Notes: generated by a model from the sequence alone, not told the origin. A DNA stretch of 64,000 bases from Sisyra terminalis (GCA_958496175.1 OY292276.1:13348001-13412000); one strand, 5' to 3'; positions 24,164-37,903 are shown, counted from the first letter of the stretch. Numbers and translations are program-made.

Positions 24164-26389
24164 ATGTCATTCCTGCGAGGTTCAACAAATTATGTGTGGT
24201 GCACAACTAGTGTCCTCGGCAAAGGGGCCACCGGAGCCGTATTCCAAGGGGTTAATAAAAACAACGGCGAACCTGTGGCCGTAAAAACCTTCAATCAGCT
24301 GAGCCACATGCGGCCACCGGACGTCCAAATGCGCGAATTTGAGGTCTTAAAGAAAGTCAATCACGAAAACATTGTCAAATTACTTGCAATCGAGGAAGAA
24401 CAAGAAGGTCGCGGGAAAGTAATCGTCATGGAATTATGTACAGGCGGTAGTTTGTTCAACATTCTAGACGACCCAGAAAACACTTACGGATTGCAAGAAA
24501 AAGAATTTTTGTTAGTCGTGGAACACTTGAGTGCCGGCATGAAACATCTTCGCGACAACAACCTAGTGCACCGGGATTTAAAACCTGGAAACATAATGAA
24601 GTTCATTTGTGACGATGGAACTACTGTTTACAAATTAACAGACTTTGGAGCTGCTCGAGAGTTACAAGAAGACCAACAATTTATGTCTCTATATGGCACT
24701 GAAGAATATCTACATCCTGATATGTATGAACGTGCAGTTTTACGAAAACCCGTCGGAAAGACTTTCGGAGCCACCGTCGACCTTTGGTCTATTGGAGTAA
24801 CCCTATACCATGTAGCAACTGGAAATTTACCCTTTCGTCCTTACGGAGGTCGTCGCAACAAAGAAACGATGTACTTCATAACAACGAAAAAAGCTTCAGG
24901 TGTCATTGCAGGAACGCAAACCACTGAAAGCGGAGCCATTGAATGGAGTCGTGAATTACCTGACCATTGTCAACTAACTGTTGGCCTAAAAAAAGTCATC
25001 ACTCCACTATTGGCTGGTCTCTTAGAAGTTGATCCACAAAGAATATGGAGTTTCGATCGATTTTTTTCCGAAGTAACTAATACTCTCTCTCGAAAAGTTG
25101 TTAATATTTTTAATGTAAATAAGGCAAATTGTATTAAGATATTTTTACACTTAGAAGATACATACGAGCAGTTGCAAACTTATGTGACTGAACAGACTGA
25201 TGTTCCTGCTATTAACCAATTGTTGCTTTATGAAAATTCACCATTGTTAAATTTAATTGATGAATCAACGCCGGCCAGAGGATATCCATCAACAACCGAA
25301 GAAGAACCATTAATGCTATTCAGTAAAGAAAATAACAATGTATCACTAATCGACGAATCGGAGCTACCGAAATTTCCAGTATTTCCTAATTTGGTTTCAG
25401 TAGAAAACGATGCAAGTCAAGCAAAAGTTGCTTGCAGTGTTGGACATGTATGCAAGCGAAGAATTGAAAAATTGGCTCGGTGCAGCCAATTAACGCACGA
25501 TTGCGTCAAATTGTTCATCCAGCTTGTCTATAACGAACTTGAAAAATTGCACAAAAAATGCGAGAGGCTTACGGAAATTAAAAGATGTGTACAAATGGCA
25601 GCCTCTTCAACGTATTTGAGCCGAAAACATGGAGAAAATTTGTTGAAATTAGTTAATGTTTCGTCCAGTAGTAGCTATTTAGTTGATTGGCCTTTAGAAC
25701 TTGAAAATTTGAGCAAGGAATTCACCACAAGTTTAGTTCCAGCTGTTCAACAGTTGTATCAACGAAACGTGCGGGAAGATTCCCTCAAACGGGAATGGGA
25801 AATGGCGATTCGCGGATTAAAGTGTCCTTCGGAAACTCGAGCTCCGGCTAGAGCGCGTACTTTGGTTGATCGCTTACGTGATTCTTGGCAGCATTTGCTT
25901 CGAGATCGAGCCACAAGATCACTAACTTATAATGACGAACAATTTCATGTCCTCGAACGAATCAAAGTGGCAGAAACTGGACGAAGACTACGAAATCTTC
26001 TAGATTCAGAATGCACTCCAGCGATAACAGCTCTGGCCGACAACCTAGCCGATTGGTATAAAATGGCACAAACAGTTTACGTGCAGACTACAATTTTAGA
26101 CAAAGATGTCGATAGTTATGAGAATTGCTTAGAGAATTTTATTCAACGATTAAATTCAGCACAACCCCTCGTTCAGGAACAATTAAACTTGGTTGCGGAT
26201 AAATTAAAGCAGGGGGCGCGTCCAAAAAGTGCAACCACGCGGAAGAAGAGTTCCATGAAGTTGATACGAAGCAATTTTAAAAATCTAACAACTGTTCAAG
26301 ACGAAATTGCGTCGATTGTTTTAGAAAACACTGAATTAGTAAATAAAATAAGTAATTTTACTATGACGATAAAAAAAAGTGAACCGTAA
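24164..26389 (+). CDS. TBK1: IKK-epsilon/TBK1 serine/threonine kinase
   Basis: A cytosolic non-canonical IkB kinase. In flies the single orthologue (ik2/IKK-epsilon) shapes actin, caspase activity and mRNA localisation; in vertebrates TBK1 drives interferon signalling. The 741-residue protein is close to the usual length. Visible parts: glycine loop LGKGATGAVF (18-27), VAVK lysine 41, catalytic HRDLKPGN with D138, DFG 160-162, and activation segment SLYGTEEYLHPDMYERAVLR with S175 in the position of TBK1 S172. All catalytic residues are present. The kinase domain is followed by a ubiquitin-like domain at about 305-385 and a long helical scaffold/dimerisation region to the end. The coding region is one exon. 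TTTTTAG eight bases upstream of the ATG could be the acceptor of a 5'UTR intron. An AATAAA lies near 26753. Confidence 0.97.
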   Translation: MSFLRGSTNYVWCTTSVLGKGATGAVFQGVNKNNGEPVAVKTFNQLSHMRPPDVQMREFEVLKKVNHENIVKLLAIEEEQEGRGKVIVMELCTGGSLFNILDDPENTYGLQEKEFLLVVEHLSAGMKHLRDNNLVHRDLKPGNIMKFICDDGTTVYKLTDFGAARELQEDQQFMSLYGTEEYLHPDMYERAVLRKPVGKTFGATVDLWSIGVTLYHVATGNLPFRPYGGRRNKETMYFITTKKASGVIAGTQTTESGAIEWSRELPDHCQLTVGLKKVITPLLAGLLEVDPQRIWSFDRFFSEVTNTLSRKVVNIFNVNKANCIKIFLHLEDTYEQLQTYVTEQTDVPAINQLLLYENSPLLNLIDESTPARGYPSTTEEEPLMLFSKENNNVSLIDESELPKFPVFPNLVSVENDASQAKVACSVGHVCKRRIEKLARCSQLTHDCVKLFIQLVYNELEKLHKKCERLTEIKRCVQMAASSTYLSRKHGENLLKLVNVSSSSSYLVDWPLELENLSKEFTTSLVPAVQQLYQRNVREDSLKREWEMAIRGLKCPSETRAPARARTLVDRLRDSWQHLLRDRATRSLTYNDEQFHVLERIKVAETGRRLRNLLDSECTPAITALADNLADWYKMAQTVYVQTTILDKDVDSYENCLENFIQRLNSAQPLVQEQLNLVADKLKQGARPKSATTRKKSSMKLIRSNFKNLTTVQDEIASIVLENTELVNKISNFTMTIKKSEP

Positions 26390-28700
26390 TTTACTTTCCA
26401 TGAGCTTTTAATTTCTAAAAAAGACTGTGATAGTGTACTTCTTTCTTTTCTTAATCTGTTATGAATTGTTTAAAGTTTCATTTTAGCTTATGGTGCTAGC
26501 CTAATGTAGGCATTCGTATAATGTTTTATTTATTATTAATCAAGAAAAATAAGCGAAGCTTACATTATGTCTAACATTATGCTTGGCATTAGATATTTCT
26601 ACTTTATTTTATTGTTTGTGCATTTTACTTTTTTATCTTTTTAAAAGCTTAAAAGGCAATGTATTTTTAATTCCGTTTTGGTTTAAATTTTATAATAATT
26701 TTTTTTTCCAAGCAGATCAATCAATAATTTGAAAAGATTTGTTCTAATTTTAAATAAAACTTAGGCAAATTTGTCTTCTGTTTTAACAATAATGTCCTAA
26801 TGTAATCACCTAAAAGATAACAAATATTTTTCTAATTATTTAAGTTCAAACTTTGTGATCTATAATTCTTCTTGGAAAGTAAATATTTGAAATATTTCTG
26901 TAATAAACAAGGGAAACTAAATGAGTTCGATTTATGTTAATTAAATCATGAATCAATCTTTTATTTTTATTGAAAATTCCAAGCATTTTTTTCTTAAAAC
27001 TTATCCTATATTAGTTTTTGTTTTCACGAAGATTTATAATATTGAACACTATTGCTTAAGTAAATAAAAGATTAGATCTGTTTCAGTACTTTTATACGCA
27101 ATATTTACAACTGCAAAGGATAATTTTAAATAAATTTTATTTTTTCACTACAATTATTATCAGATTTTTATGTGAAAAATCATTATTAAATATAATGTCT
27201 GTTTATTTGTGTACATATTTCATATGATTTAGTTTGATCAAATAATTTATAGAAAAATTATTTCCGTATATATAAAAATTGTATTGAAGTTTATAAATAT
27301 TAAAGTTTATAAAATATTTTTTTTTTATAAATGTTGAAATTATATTATACTGAAAAATGCAATGTGAGCAATATTTTTTTCAACATAATATTTGTTTTAT
27401 GCCTAGTATTTCAAAAGAATTTGGCTAAGAAATTGCAACTGAAATTTGAAAATATTTTAGAATTTAATCGTTCATTCTTTTATATTAAAAAAATATGGTT
27501 TGATCTCTTGTTTGTATATTTTTTTAAAATTCTTTAAATTAAATTGTTTGAGAAATAAATGCATATATTTCAATTTAGTGTTTTAAAAAAAACGATTTCC
27601 CTATCTGTCCAGTTAAATAAAATTCTTTGAATAAATAATACATATAAAATATATATTTAATCCTTGTTCTTTTTTAAATACTAAAATAAAGTGTCAACCA
27701 CTGTCAGCATGTTTAAATATGTTATATACCCTATAATCTATATACCTACGATACCTACATTCAAAAAAAAGGATTTCATAGTAGATATATACGCGTAGGT
27801 TCCTATAAGGAAAGTAGTTTAATTTCAGCTTATTTCCACGAAGATAGTTCAATTAAAGATTTGAGAATCATTCACGAAATATTTAATATTTCGGAATCAT
27901 CGTTTAAGCAACGCTGATAAAAATATTAAATTTTTGAGAAATTTGAGCATACATTTTCTATTGAAAGATCAAAGTTCATTCAGAAAATTTATTGATTATC
28001 AAGTATAATATACATAGTCATTTATAAATATATATTTTCTTAATATATTTATGAAATAATACCACAGTGCTATAATATACTTTTTAAATAAATAAAAAGT
28101 TAATTTTATAAAATAAATTATGGATGAAACCGAGGAAACGCCTCAAAAAGGAGCATTAAAATTTATGTTTGTTCTTTTTTGTATTATAGTATAAATATAA
28201 AAGGGAAACTAAAAAAAATATCCTTTTTTATTAAGCATTTAGTCGATTTGGTTCATTTACCCCATTTGGCCATTTTACATTATTTAATTATTTTTATTTG
28301 AAGACCATTGAAGACAAAGAATTTCAGAAACCAGTTATAGAAAATGTGGATTTCCGAATGAATCATTTAAGCTGCGTTCTAAGTGCCTAATTGCAAGCAG
28401 CACTTTTACCGTACCATTTCTCAAAACAAAGAAAAGGCATTGTCGAAGACAATAAAATAAAAAAGGACATCAAATTTTTTGTTCAGTGTGTTGAAGCGTG
28501 TTGAACACGGCCATTATTAAATGTGGCGCCACTAACAACTATCGCATTAAAATATATAAAACAGTTGAATTATTTTAGAAACACAATTTACATTTTTGTA
28601 TTTATACATAGCACAATTCTTGTGGTTTTTATAAAATTTTGTTTTATCTCGTTATAGTTCCTTAGATTTATTAAAAAATTCAAGTGTTAAATAAAGCCAA
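26390..28700. other. 3'UTR and intergenic
   Basis: The first few hundred bases are probably the TBK1 3'UTR (AATAAA near 26753). The rest is AT-rich with no supported gene. A 24-codon frame at 28120-28194 (MDETEETPQKGALKFMFVLF...) has an acidic start and a hydrophobic tail, but nothing else supports it. Confidence 0.5.
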
Positions 28701-28739
28701 GTTTTGTTTGAAATTTCATTTTTCACGTTTTTGAGTTTT

Positions 28740-28893
28740 GCGCCTTTAACAGGTTTTACCACGTACTACACGTTTGTCGCGTTCGCCATTTCTAATCGCC
28801 ATTCACTTCAAGCACAAGCCCGTGCGAATTAATTTTATAAGAATCGATTGATTTGTGTCTATCTGATTCCAGTTTTCCACAAAAAGTTTTAAC
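28740..28893 (+). other. probable 5'UTR exon of kra
   Basis: A GC-richer stretch ending in the strong donor AAC|GTAAGT at 28894. It is followed by an intron that closes with TTTCCAG at 29232, ten bases before the kra ATG. The 5' boundary is a guess; no clear TATA box is visible. Confidence 0.5.
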
Positions 28894-29242
28894 GTAAGTA
28901 ATCAGCAACACGCTAATATCATTTTCATGAAAATCTATCGAGTATTTTGCCATTTTTTCATGTTTTATCATTCTACGTCTGTCGTGAAAAAATGTGCTGC
29001 ATGCATTATAGGACTTTTACATTGTCTTCAGTTGTAATTACTCAATTTTATCGTGAATTTTCAAATTATTTCTATTATTTCATTAATTATTTAGCTTAAT
29101 GGAATGTATAAAATCGATTTTTGCCTTTGTAACACTTCATGTCATTGACCTGATTACTTGACATTGTCCTAGTTAATAAGTAATGCAAAGAAAATGAGAA
29201 AAAAGGAATAATTTTTACATTTTCATTTCCAGAGAGATTTGT

Positions 29243-31358
29243 ATGAGTCAAAAGGCAGAAAAACCAGTTTTATCCGGTCAACGCATTAAGACCAGAAAAA
29301 GAGGTATGTATGATCGTTCATGAACGAAATTGTCTTTCATTTTGTTGTGCAATCGCCATTTTAATTCAATTAATTTATTGGGTTTACATAGATGAAAGGG
29401 AGAAGCATGACCCTACTGGTTTTCGAGATGCAATAATTACTGGCTTAGACAAATGTGCTAACGATCCAGAGGCAATATTGAAATATTTGGATTCTGCTGG
29501 TGGCAAACTAGACTATCGACGTTATGGAGAGGTGCTGTTCGATATTCTTATCGCGGGCGGACTCCTCGTCCCGGGTGGTTCCATCGCACAAGACGGCGAT
29601 GGCCCATTCAAAACGACTGCGTGCATCTTTAGTTCTCCAAATGACATCGACATGGAGATAATGAAAAGTTGGGAGAATATTTTTACTAAGCTCATGAGGA
29701 GATACAAGTACTTAGAGAAGATATTTCAAGATGAAATCAAGAAAGTATTGCTGTTCATAAAATACTTTTCTGCCGACGAAAGACATAAACTCGCGTTAAT
29801 GATATCCTTGTGGATATGTAACGGGTCTCTACCATTCTCCGTTATCCTAGTTCTGAACAATCCTCATTTAATTAAGGACAATTTGGCTTTGGATTTTATA
29901 ATCGATATCTGCAAATGGTGGCGTCAGGAAAAGGGACTAGCCAGTCTTCACTCGGCTATTAAGAAGTCGAGCATCGAATCCCATTTGCTATCATTTGTTC
30001 CTGACAACAAGCAAAGCCAATCTTATTTCCGAAACGCGTTTAAAGACTCTGGCCTCGAGGAGATTCTGAAACTCTATGATGATCAACATCAACAAATCGC
30101 CAAAAAACAATTGCAGCAGCTTTTGTTTGATAACCTCAACGAAAACAAGCCGACTAAGGAGATCGTTGCCGAAGTGAAGGAGTTTGCGGCTCGAGAAAAT
30201 ATACAGGAACACGAAGTTGTTTGTATTGTATGGACTACGGTTATGAGTCTCGCCGAATGGAACAAGAAAGAGGAGCTGGTCGCCGAACAGGCATTGCGAC
30301 ATTTGAAGGCTTACACTGGCCTTTTTTCTGCGTTCACTACTCAAGTCCGTTCAGAATTAAGTCTCGTTCTCAAAGTGCAAGATTTTTGCTATTCAAATAT
30401 GATCTTCATGCGAACTTTCCAAAAAATAATTTTATTATTTTATAAGAGTAAGTATCTACCCTAACAATTTTCACTATAACGATCGAATTCGACCACTTAA
30501 ATCAATCGAAACATTTGATAGGACCTATAAAATTACTGACGTTACAGCTCTTATGTTACAAACTTGGGCTTATTATTTGTATTAATTGCACTAAAACTTC
30601 AATTAAAATATTTAAAACAGGGTTAACTATAAAACATGTTATAACAGATTTCCAATCATTTTGGTTTGTGGCCGCCTTGGATTTTTCCGCAGCTCCCTTA
30701 GTACATCATTTTTTTTATATATTTTTTTTTTTGCCTTTCTTGAGAAATAGGAAAACTTTCTTTTTTCGAGCTATATTTACCTTTTTATTACCGCGACTGC
30801 CGAAAACCCAGCTTCGCACCAATAGGGTGTTGTAAATTGAATTAATGTTCGAAGAGCTTTACCACTAAGTAGTGGATATTCCTCTTTTATAGATATCCAA
30901 AAATTAGAAAGTTCCATTTTATCAAATTTCAACTTTTATGTATTGTAAATAATCGAAAATAGGAAATTCAAAGAAATTTGTCAAGTTGTTTAATTGAATA
31001 TTTCGCGGTGCCCTTATGACGATACCGCGGTTCACACGTTGGGAATCATGTCATATCAAACATCATTATGTTAGATCATTTTTTTTGAATGATATCTCAA
31101 ATGACAAAATGCTTAAATGTACAAAGTAGACAAAAGCTTAACTTATTTCGAATGGTTTTGTTGCAATTTTTTATCTATATTAAACCTTTATTTTTTTTCC
31201 TTACAGCTGATGTGGTATCTGAACAAGTGATATTGAAATGGTATAAGCAAGATTATTCCGTAAAAGGAAAAATGATGTTTGTTGATCAAATGAAACAATT
31301 TGTTGAATGGTTACAAAATGCAGAGGAGGAGTCCGATTCTGATGCGTCAAGCGATTAA
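29243..31358 (+). CDS. kra: krasavietz / BZW1-2 eIF5-mimic protein
   Basis: A translation regulator that competes with eIF5 for eIF2 and eIF3 and tightens start-codon choice; in flies it also acts in axon guidance and memory. The coding exons are 29243-29303, 29392-30447 and 31207-31358, all with GT-AG introns and continuous frame, giving 422 residues (the family is about 420). Exon 1 encodes [20 protein letters not shown], the conserved family start. Exon 2 has [20 protein letters not shown] and a long helical (HEAT-like) array. The C terminus is a W2/eIF5C domain ([29 protein letters not shown]) with its acidic tail. A 5'UTR exon probably ends at 28893 (AAC|GTAAGT), with its acceptor at 29232. 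A further 3'UTR intron is possible from 31365 to about 31582. Intron 2 contains a hAT relic. Confidence 0.96.
30640..31060 (-). mobile_element. hAT (SCAND3/ZBED-like) relic in kra intron 2
   Basis: On the minus strand, 30932-30787 translates without a break as [19 protein letters not shown] followed by [20 protein letters not shown]. This is the conserved C-terminal block of SCAND3/ZBED-type domesticated and active hAT transposases. A frame break follows. Near 31008-31055 the minus strand reads ATGATTCCCAACGTGTGAAC then CGCGGTAT, like the GGTTCCCAA-GGGCCGCGG start of such elements. It is therefore an internally deleted, antisense insertion within the intron. Confidence 0.7.
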
Positions 31359-32310
31359 ATATTGTAAGTTTTCAACATATAATAAATTTAAAAAAATATA
31401 AATTTTGAATGTGGATCACAAGGCCAATAATTATTCTAAAGTATCTTTTGAAATTTTTTACAAATTATATGACGTCATTTTTCATTGTGCAATATAAATT
31501 CTTCAATTATGAATCATACTGAAAGTTATTTTTGTTTAAAACATACTATTGTTAATAAATTATTTATTTTATTTTTTTTTAGATAAGGACATTTCATCTC
31601 ATCGTACCACTTAGCGTGGAGCCAACACTCTTAATTTTAATAAATTTTATAAATATACCATTTTTTCCATATGTAATTTTCGCTACTAATAAAAACCCTG
31701 GTGCCTTACTTCTGGTTTTATTTAAGCATCTCTAACTGGCATTTCAATCGTTTCAAATACCGATCACGTTTCAGGCAATGGAAAAAATGATATTTGTAAA
31801 ATTTGATTATTTTTGCTTTTTGTTTTGACTCAGTTTTTAAACGAAATAAATATATTAATGGTGTATGCAGATGTTATATTATCAATTTTTGAATAAAACT
31901 TAAATAAAAACGATTTACATAAACTTGCATTTTTATTTTGTAACTAACACTATAATCTTTCCCATTCTCGAAAGTAAAACGTGTGAGAAATGAAAATATT
32001 TAATCAATTAAGTAATATTTTGCTAATTAAGATTGTAAATAATTATTGCTTAAGCCAAGAGAATAATAAAATGGGAAAATAATTGATTACAAAAATAAAA
32101 ACTTAATCGTATTTTTTTAATTTTTCCAGTTCCGTTTTAGTTAGTATTTACCGTATATTCAAACCGTTTGCAAGTCGTTTACTATTTTCCTTGACATTTC
32201 ATTCCTTACATTCTATTCATTTTTATGATTTTTATACAGTAAGAAGAGTAGTGAAGTGAATTATCTGTGATGTTCATAAAATAGTAATAAAGTTACTAAA
32301 AATAATTAAA

Positions 32311-35300
32311 ATGGCTGACAAGGAAGAACAAACTCAAATTCCTTTTTTCGGTTTCCAAGTCAACTTGGATCATGTTTTTCCAGAAAGACGTAATCCTCAT
32401 ATAAGACCTACTTGGAAACAAATTTGGGACATTCTGCCCTTGATATTTCGGTAAGCTAATTGGAAAACCCTAGCTAATTTTTTTTTATTACAGTACTTAC
32501 AATGCTTTTAGATATCTATTTTACTACTGGAAAATTTATCGACAAGGAAGACGAGTTCTTATGGACTATTTGAGACCAGTAACATCAAAACAAATTTATG
32601 GTAACAGAATTTATTAATTTTTATTGCAAGGAATTAAAGCAAAATTTCAGGAGTTCCTATTGGAGGAATTGGTTGTGGATCTATCGGCCGAGGGTTTCGA
32701 GGGGAGTTTTGTAGGTTTCAATTGAAACCTGGAATGTACGAATATAATACTATTTACGCCGATCAATTTATCGTAACGATTAAAAATGACCAGCGAAAGA
32801 CTATTTTCCAAAGTTTACTCTCCACTTTTGAGTAAGAAATATTTTATTTTATATTAAGTAGAATATAGTCAAATAGTTATTAATTCTTCGGGGTCCCACA
32901 TAGTGATACAATTTCTTTATATTCAAGCTCCCTAAGTGTATACAATTTTAATTCGCGGTGGTTGATAAATTCGTTACTCCGCTGTATAACTTTTTCCATA
33001 AACACCATTCGTTTTAACCATTGCAATCCTTAGTGACTGGTGTAAAATGCTTATATATCTGTTCCTTTTTTTATTGTTATATACCAAATTAATGAATTAT
33101 TATGTATGTCTTATGACGACTCAATTTCTTTATTGAATATGACGGGTTTCAACAGTCTTTGACTGTTATCATCAGGTAATGATTACTGTGTCTATTGTAA
33201 ACAAATTCCATACGTCTTTAGCGACTCTAGGGTAATTAAAAATCCGTAATCAAGAAATATCGATTTATTTGCTCGATACGAATAGAATAAATAAAGTAGG
33301 AAATGCAACCTTGATTTGAATTTGATTGTTCTAAAAGGGACTTGAACCAACTAATGTTTAAAAATAACTTTTTACATAAAATTTATTAAAGTAAATGAAA
33401 AAATATATTAAGAAAAGCATTTAACTTTTTAATTTGCTAGACATTTTTATTCAGAAAATAAGATAAAATTAATCGAAATGGATTTATTACCTAACGCCAG
33501 TAATTGTTAATTTACAAATACAGTTTTTAAGTATTTTTTTTCTAAAATTGCTTTGGCAAAATTTACTCTTTAATTTTCATTAATATAATACGCTTTAATA
33601 CTGCAGTAAAAAAAATGATTATTAGTAATACAAAATTTTATTAGCAAACCATAAAATTAATTTATGCAAAATTATTTTGAAAATAGGCATGTATTTAAAA
33701 AAAAAGTAATATTAAATAAGTTAATTAATGGATTCAAATGTAAACTGTAAGCCTAATTTAATTACTACCTTTTAGGAAACCAAAAAGTTATTTGGAATCG
33801 TGGAAATCCAATATAGATGGTTCTAAATGTTCATACACAGGTTTATATCCTCGTGCATGGACTGAATATGACTTAACGAAGTATGGAATTAAATTGATTT
33901 GCCGACAAGTTTCACCAGTAATTCCTCATAACTATAAAGTACGTCCTATAAGTTTGCTGTTATAAAAATAGAATATAACAGATTCGTTACGAATTAGATT
34001 TAGTTCGTTTTTAATTAGTATTTGTTGTATCTGTTTTAGTAGAAACAAAATCTCAACTACGAACCGATTTTTCCTCTATTCCTCTATGTGCTGTAACTGT
34101 ATATGTATACTTTTTCATACACATATCTTTATGAAATAGTGCTCATTTTATTAAGCTAATCGTGCTTTATAATAGACCTCTGTTATAAAATGGCATTATA
34201 ACTTGCAAGAATGTTTAATAAATTGGAAAGTAGAGAGTTAATTAAGGTTGCCAATTATTTCGTGCAATTCATGCCATCTTAGAAACGAACTAAATTAAAT
34301 CTATTTGTAGCCCTTTTTTGAAAAAAAAAGTTTCAATTTTGGTTTAAATTTCTATCTGCAGGACAGTTCCTTACCATGTGCTGTATTTGTTTGGGACGTA
34401 ATAAATGTTTGTAATGATGTTCGACATGTAACTGTTTCATTTACGTTTAAAAATGGAACAGATAACTACCACAGCAAGCCGGGTAAGTAAAAATAGCTAT
34501 ATTGTTTTTAGTATTAAAATATCAATGAGAATTAATTTACAAAAATATTTGGGCTTATATCATTTTTAACGACACCAATATCTGATAACGTTTAACTATT
34601 TAATTTGATTCTCGAATAAACCGGGTCATAATAAAAATTTAGCAACAAAAAAGGAAGTTATACGATATTGGAATTGAATAATTAAAAAATCGCGAATTAA
34701 ATTTTGCAAAAAGGGGCATGAACTAATATTTGTTTAAACATTGTTTCTTTATCGCTATATTTTGGTTAAATTACTACCTAATTGTTCCCTTACGAAGTAA
34801 GAATTAAATGTATGAAATAGTATAAGGATTAAGTAGTAACTTTTCAAGGCTTCCAAACCAGGCCAATATTTAGTACTTTGAAGTACTTATGCTAAATATT
34901 TTGTAGAAAGTTAGGCAAAATATGCACAAGTACAAATAGTTGCCTATACGCAAAAAATCTAATAAATTTAAATATAGTGCACAAATGTGTGCTTTGAATA
35001 TTGGGTGAGGAATGCCATTTGAAGGGCTTACACCATATCTTCTTAATTTTTGGATTCTGTAATTATTACATAGATGAGACCTGTCCAACATACGGTCTAT
35101 GGGCCACCATTCGGCCCGTGAAAGCTCATCGTCCGGTCTGCGAATTTGTTAAATTTGAAGCAATCTATGTTAATTACTGTTATTGCCTTATTATTGAACA
35201 TTTCCTTTGGCCTGCTACAGAAATAAAAATCTTAAATCTGGTCCTCCACAAAATCATGTTGTTCACCCCAGACTTAGATATTCAGAGGTCTCTTTTAATT

Positions 35301-37903
35301 CATAAAAACGAGTCTTCCTATTAAAATTTTGGTTTAGGTCTCTTATAGACCCAAGTCGATCAATATCTGGTAACATTGCGTTTTATACTCTTTTTTTTAA
35401 ATTTAGTTCACAAATAAATCGGTCCATAATAAAAATTTAGCCACAAAAGAGAAAAATATCCAAAAGTATATTAAAAAAAATCGACAATAGAATAAAAAAG
35501 GTAGTTCAAAATGTAACATTGCCAGGTATTGACCGACCTAGAAAGGATTTGAGTCAAAATTTTTATAATCTCAAACTTATATGCATATTTTTTTCAGGTA
35601 ATTCTACAACGGAAACCTTTAGTCTTGGAACAACTGAAGGAGTGTTACTCAATCATTTAATTCAAGACATTCCAATTACTTATGTACTTTCGACAAAAAA
35701 AACTTCCAATATTCACATTTCCAAGTTACTGTATTTCGATCCAAACGGCGATGGTGAGGAAGTTTGGATGCCTCTACTTAAAGATGGAAGATTTTATATC
35801 AACGATGCCAAAGAATTACACATTGAAAATGAAGATGTTGGATGTGCAATTGCGGTTCAGGCTACCGTAGATCCAATGGAAAAAAATACAATTGAGTTTT
35901 GTTTAGCTTGGCATATGCCGATTGTTCATTTCGGAACATCACAACAAAAGCATTGGAAGATGTATACTAGATTTTTTATTCAGAATCAAGAAACCGCAAA
36001 AATGTTAGTCGATTATGCTTTAAATAATTTTAATGATTGGGAGAGTGATATTTTCAAATGGCAAAATGAAATTTTAACGGATATGTAAGTATTTTTGAGT
36101 TGAAAAAGTTAAATTTTTTCTACTCATAACCATTGTAATATCAGAAGATCTAAAATATGATTAAAATCATTTCTTTCTTTTATTTTTCTCATAGGGAATT
36201 GCCACCATGGTACAAAAGCGCGATATTTAACGAAATTTATTTTGTTTCTGACGGAGGAGGAGTATGGTTCATCCTAAACCACGACGAGGCTGATAAAATG
36301 GATAAAGATGACCCAAGGTATTGTAAAATATTAAAATAAGACTAAAATAGATGATTGATTAAAATAATAAAACAATCAAAGGTTGGAATTCGGACGTTTT
36401 ACATACTTAGAAGGGCACGAATATCGCATGTACGGGACTTACGACGTTCATTTTTATGCTTCATTTACTCTGGCAATGTGTTGGCCAAAACTGCAACTAG
36501 CAATACAGTATGATTTTCGTGACAGTATTTTTATTGAAATACCAATCAAGTACAAATCTTTATACGATGGAATTACCCAGGAAAGAAAAGTTAAGGATTC
36601 TGTGCCTCATGATTTGGGAGATCCAGGTGTGAATTTATTTTTTTTGAAAAATAACTTATGATGATAAAATTTGAGGTAGTTTAATAAAATAATAATTTTA
36701 CAGATGAAAGTCCGTTTGATTTAATCAATTCATATCCCATTCACGATGTTAGTGAATGGCGTGATTTGAACGTAAAATTTGTTCTGCAAGTGTTTCGAGA
36801 TTATAAACTTAACGTTGGGTCAAAGGAATACATTAAGGACATGTTTCCTGCCTGCCGAACAGTCATGGAAAAATCTGTGAAATGGGATACTGACGGTGAT
36901 GGCCTAATTGAAAATGGTGGTTTTCCAGACCAAACTTACGATACTTGGGTTATGAAAGGTAAATTTAAATTAGTCAACCCATGAAAAATAGAGATAAGGA
37001 GTGTACTTAAGCATTTCAAGTAGGGTAAAATTGAATGGAATTATGCAATAACTTGTTTTGTTAAGACATTTCACTCTGGTCTATTTCTCAACCGTCTTGT
37101 TTTTGAATATATATGAGTTTTCTTGTCTTTATTCTTCATGGTTCAAACTGGTTCCTTAATGTATTTATAGGTCCTAGTGCTTACTGTGGGGGCTTATGGT
37201 TGGCTGCCTTAAGAGCAATGGTAGATATGTCTACTGATCTTGGTTTCAAATCCGATGGCGAAAGATACCAAAACTTATTGAAACTAGGAACAGAAGCCTA
37301 TGAAAAAAAATTATGGAATGGACGTTATTATAATTTTGATCATTCAGAAACTAGTGACACTATCATGGCTGACCAATTGTGTGGATATTGGTATTTAGCT
37401 GCCTGCGGAATTAAAATAACGGTAATTGTAGTTAGAAAACGAATCAAATTTAATTTTAATTTTTATATTCACTTGTTCAAATATTAATTTGAAGATATAA
37501 ATTTATATATTTCTAGGAATTCCCGAAAGAAAACGTTATTAAATCAATTAAAACCATTTATGAAAATAACGTGTTGAAATTTGCTGATGGCCAATTGGGA
37601 GCTGTTAATGGATTTTTACCCTCAGGATCAGTTGATAAAAGTTCTATTCAAAGCATGGAAATGTGGACTGGAGTTACATACGGTTTGGCTGCGCTTATGA
37701 TTCACGAGGGTTTTATTCAGGAAGCATGGCATACAGCTGGAGGAATGTTTAAATCGATCTACGAACGTATGGGAATGGGTTTTGAAACGCCCGAAGCCTA
37801 TTATGAAAAGGAGAATTACAGGGCTGTTGGATACATGCGCCCTCTTAGTATCTGGGCCATGCAATTGGCCTGGAAGTATCACAAAAATAAAATTGCAAAC
37901 TAA
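32311..37903 (+). CDS. GBA2: non-lysosomal glucosylceramidase (GBA2, GH116)
   Basis: It hydrolyses glucosylceramide to glucose and ceramide at cytosolic membrane faces (ER/Golgi/plasma membrane in animals). Eleven coding exons join in frame: 32311-32450, 32512-32600, 32651-32831, 33776-33938, 34362-34482, 35598-36084, 36195-36317, 36382-36626, 36704-36958, 37171-37421 and 37517-37903, giving 813 residues. That is shorter than human GBA2 (927), mainly at the termini. The N-terminal beta domain has [20 protein letters not shown]. The catalytic helical domain has [17 protein letters not shown], whose E407 matches the nucleophile. D549 in QVFRDY fits the acid/base position as far as I can count from human E527/D677. 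[17 protein letters not shown] and [14 protein letters not shown] are family hallmarks. Introns 3 and 5 hold repeat debris. Confidence 0.96.
33110..33185 (-). ncRNA. hammerhead-like motif in GBA2 intron 3
   Basis: On the minus strand: CTGATGA (33175-33169), one extra T, a 7-bp stem AACAGTC/GACTGTT with an AAA loop, GAAA (33150-33147), then CCCGTC. The architecture and the single extra base before stem II are the same as at 15274-15308. It is probably debris of a Penelope-like or retrozyme-like element. Stem I is weak, and activity is unproven. Confidence 0.35.
35078..35269. mobile_element. probable short hAT MITE in GBA2 intron 5
   Basis: The left end is CCTGTCCAACATACGG, followed by TATGGGCCACCATTCGGCCC. 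The right end, GTTGTTCACCCCAG, when reverse-complemented begins CTGGGGTGAACAACATG and resembles the left terminus. This fits the GGGCCGC-type hAT ends seen elsewhere in the window. The target duplication is not clear. Confidence 0.4.
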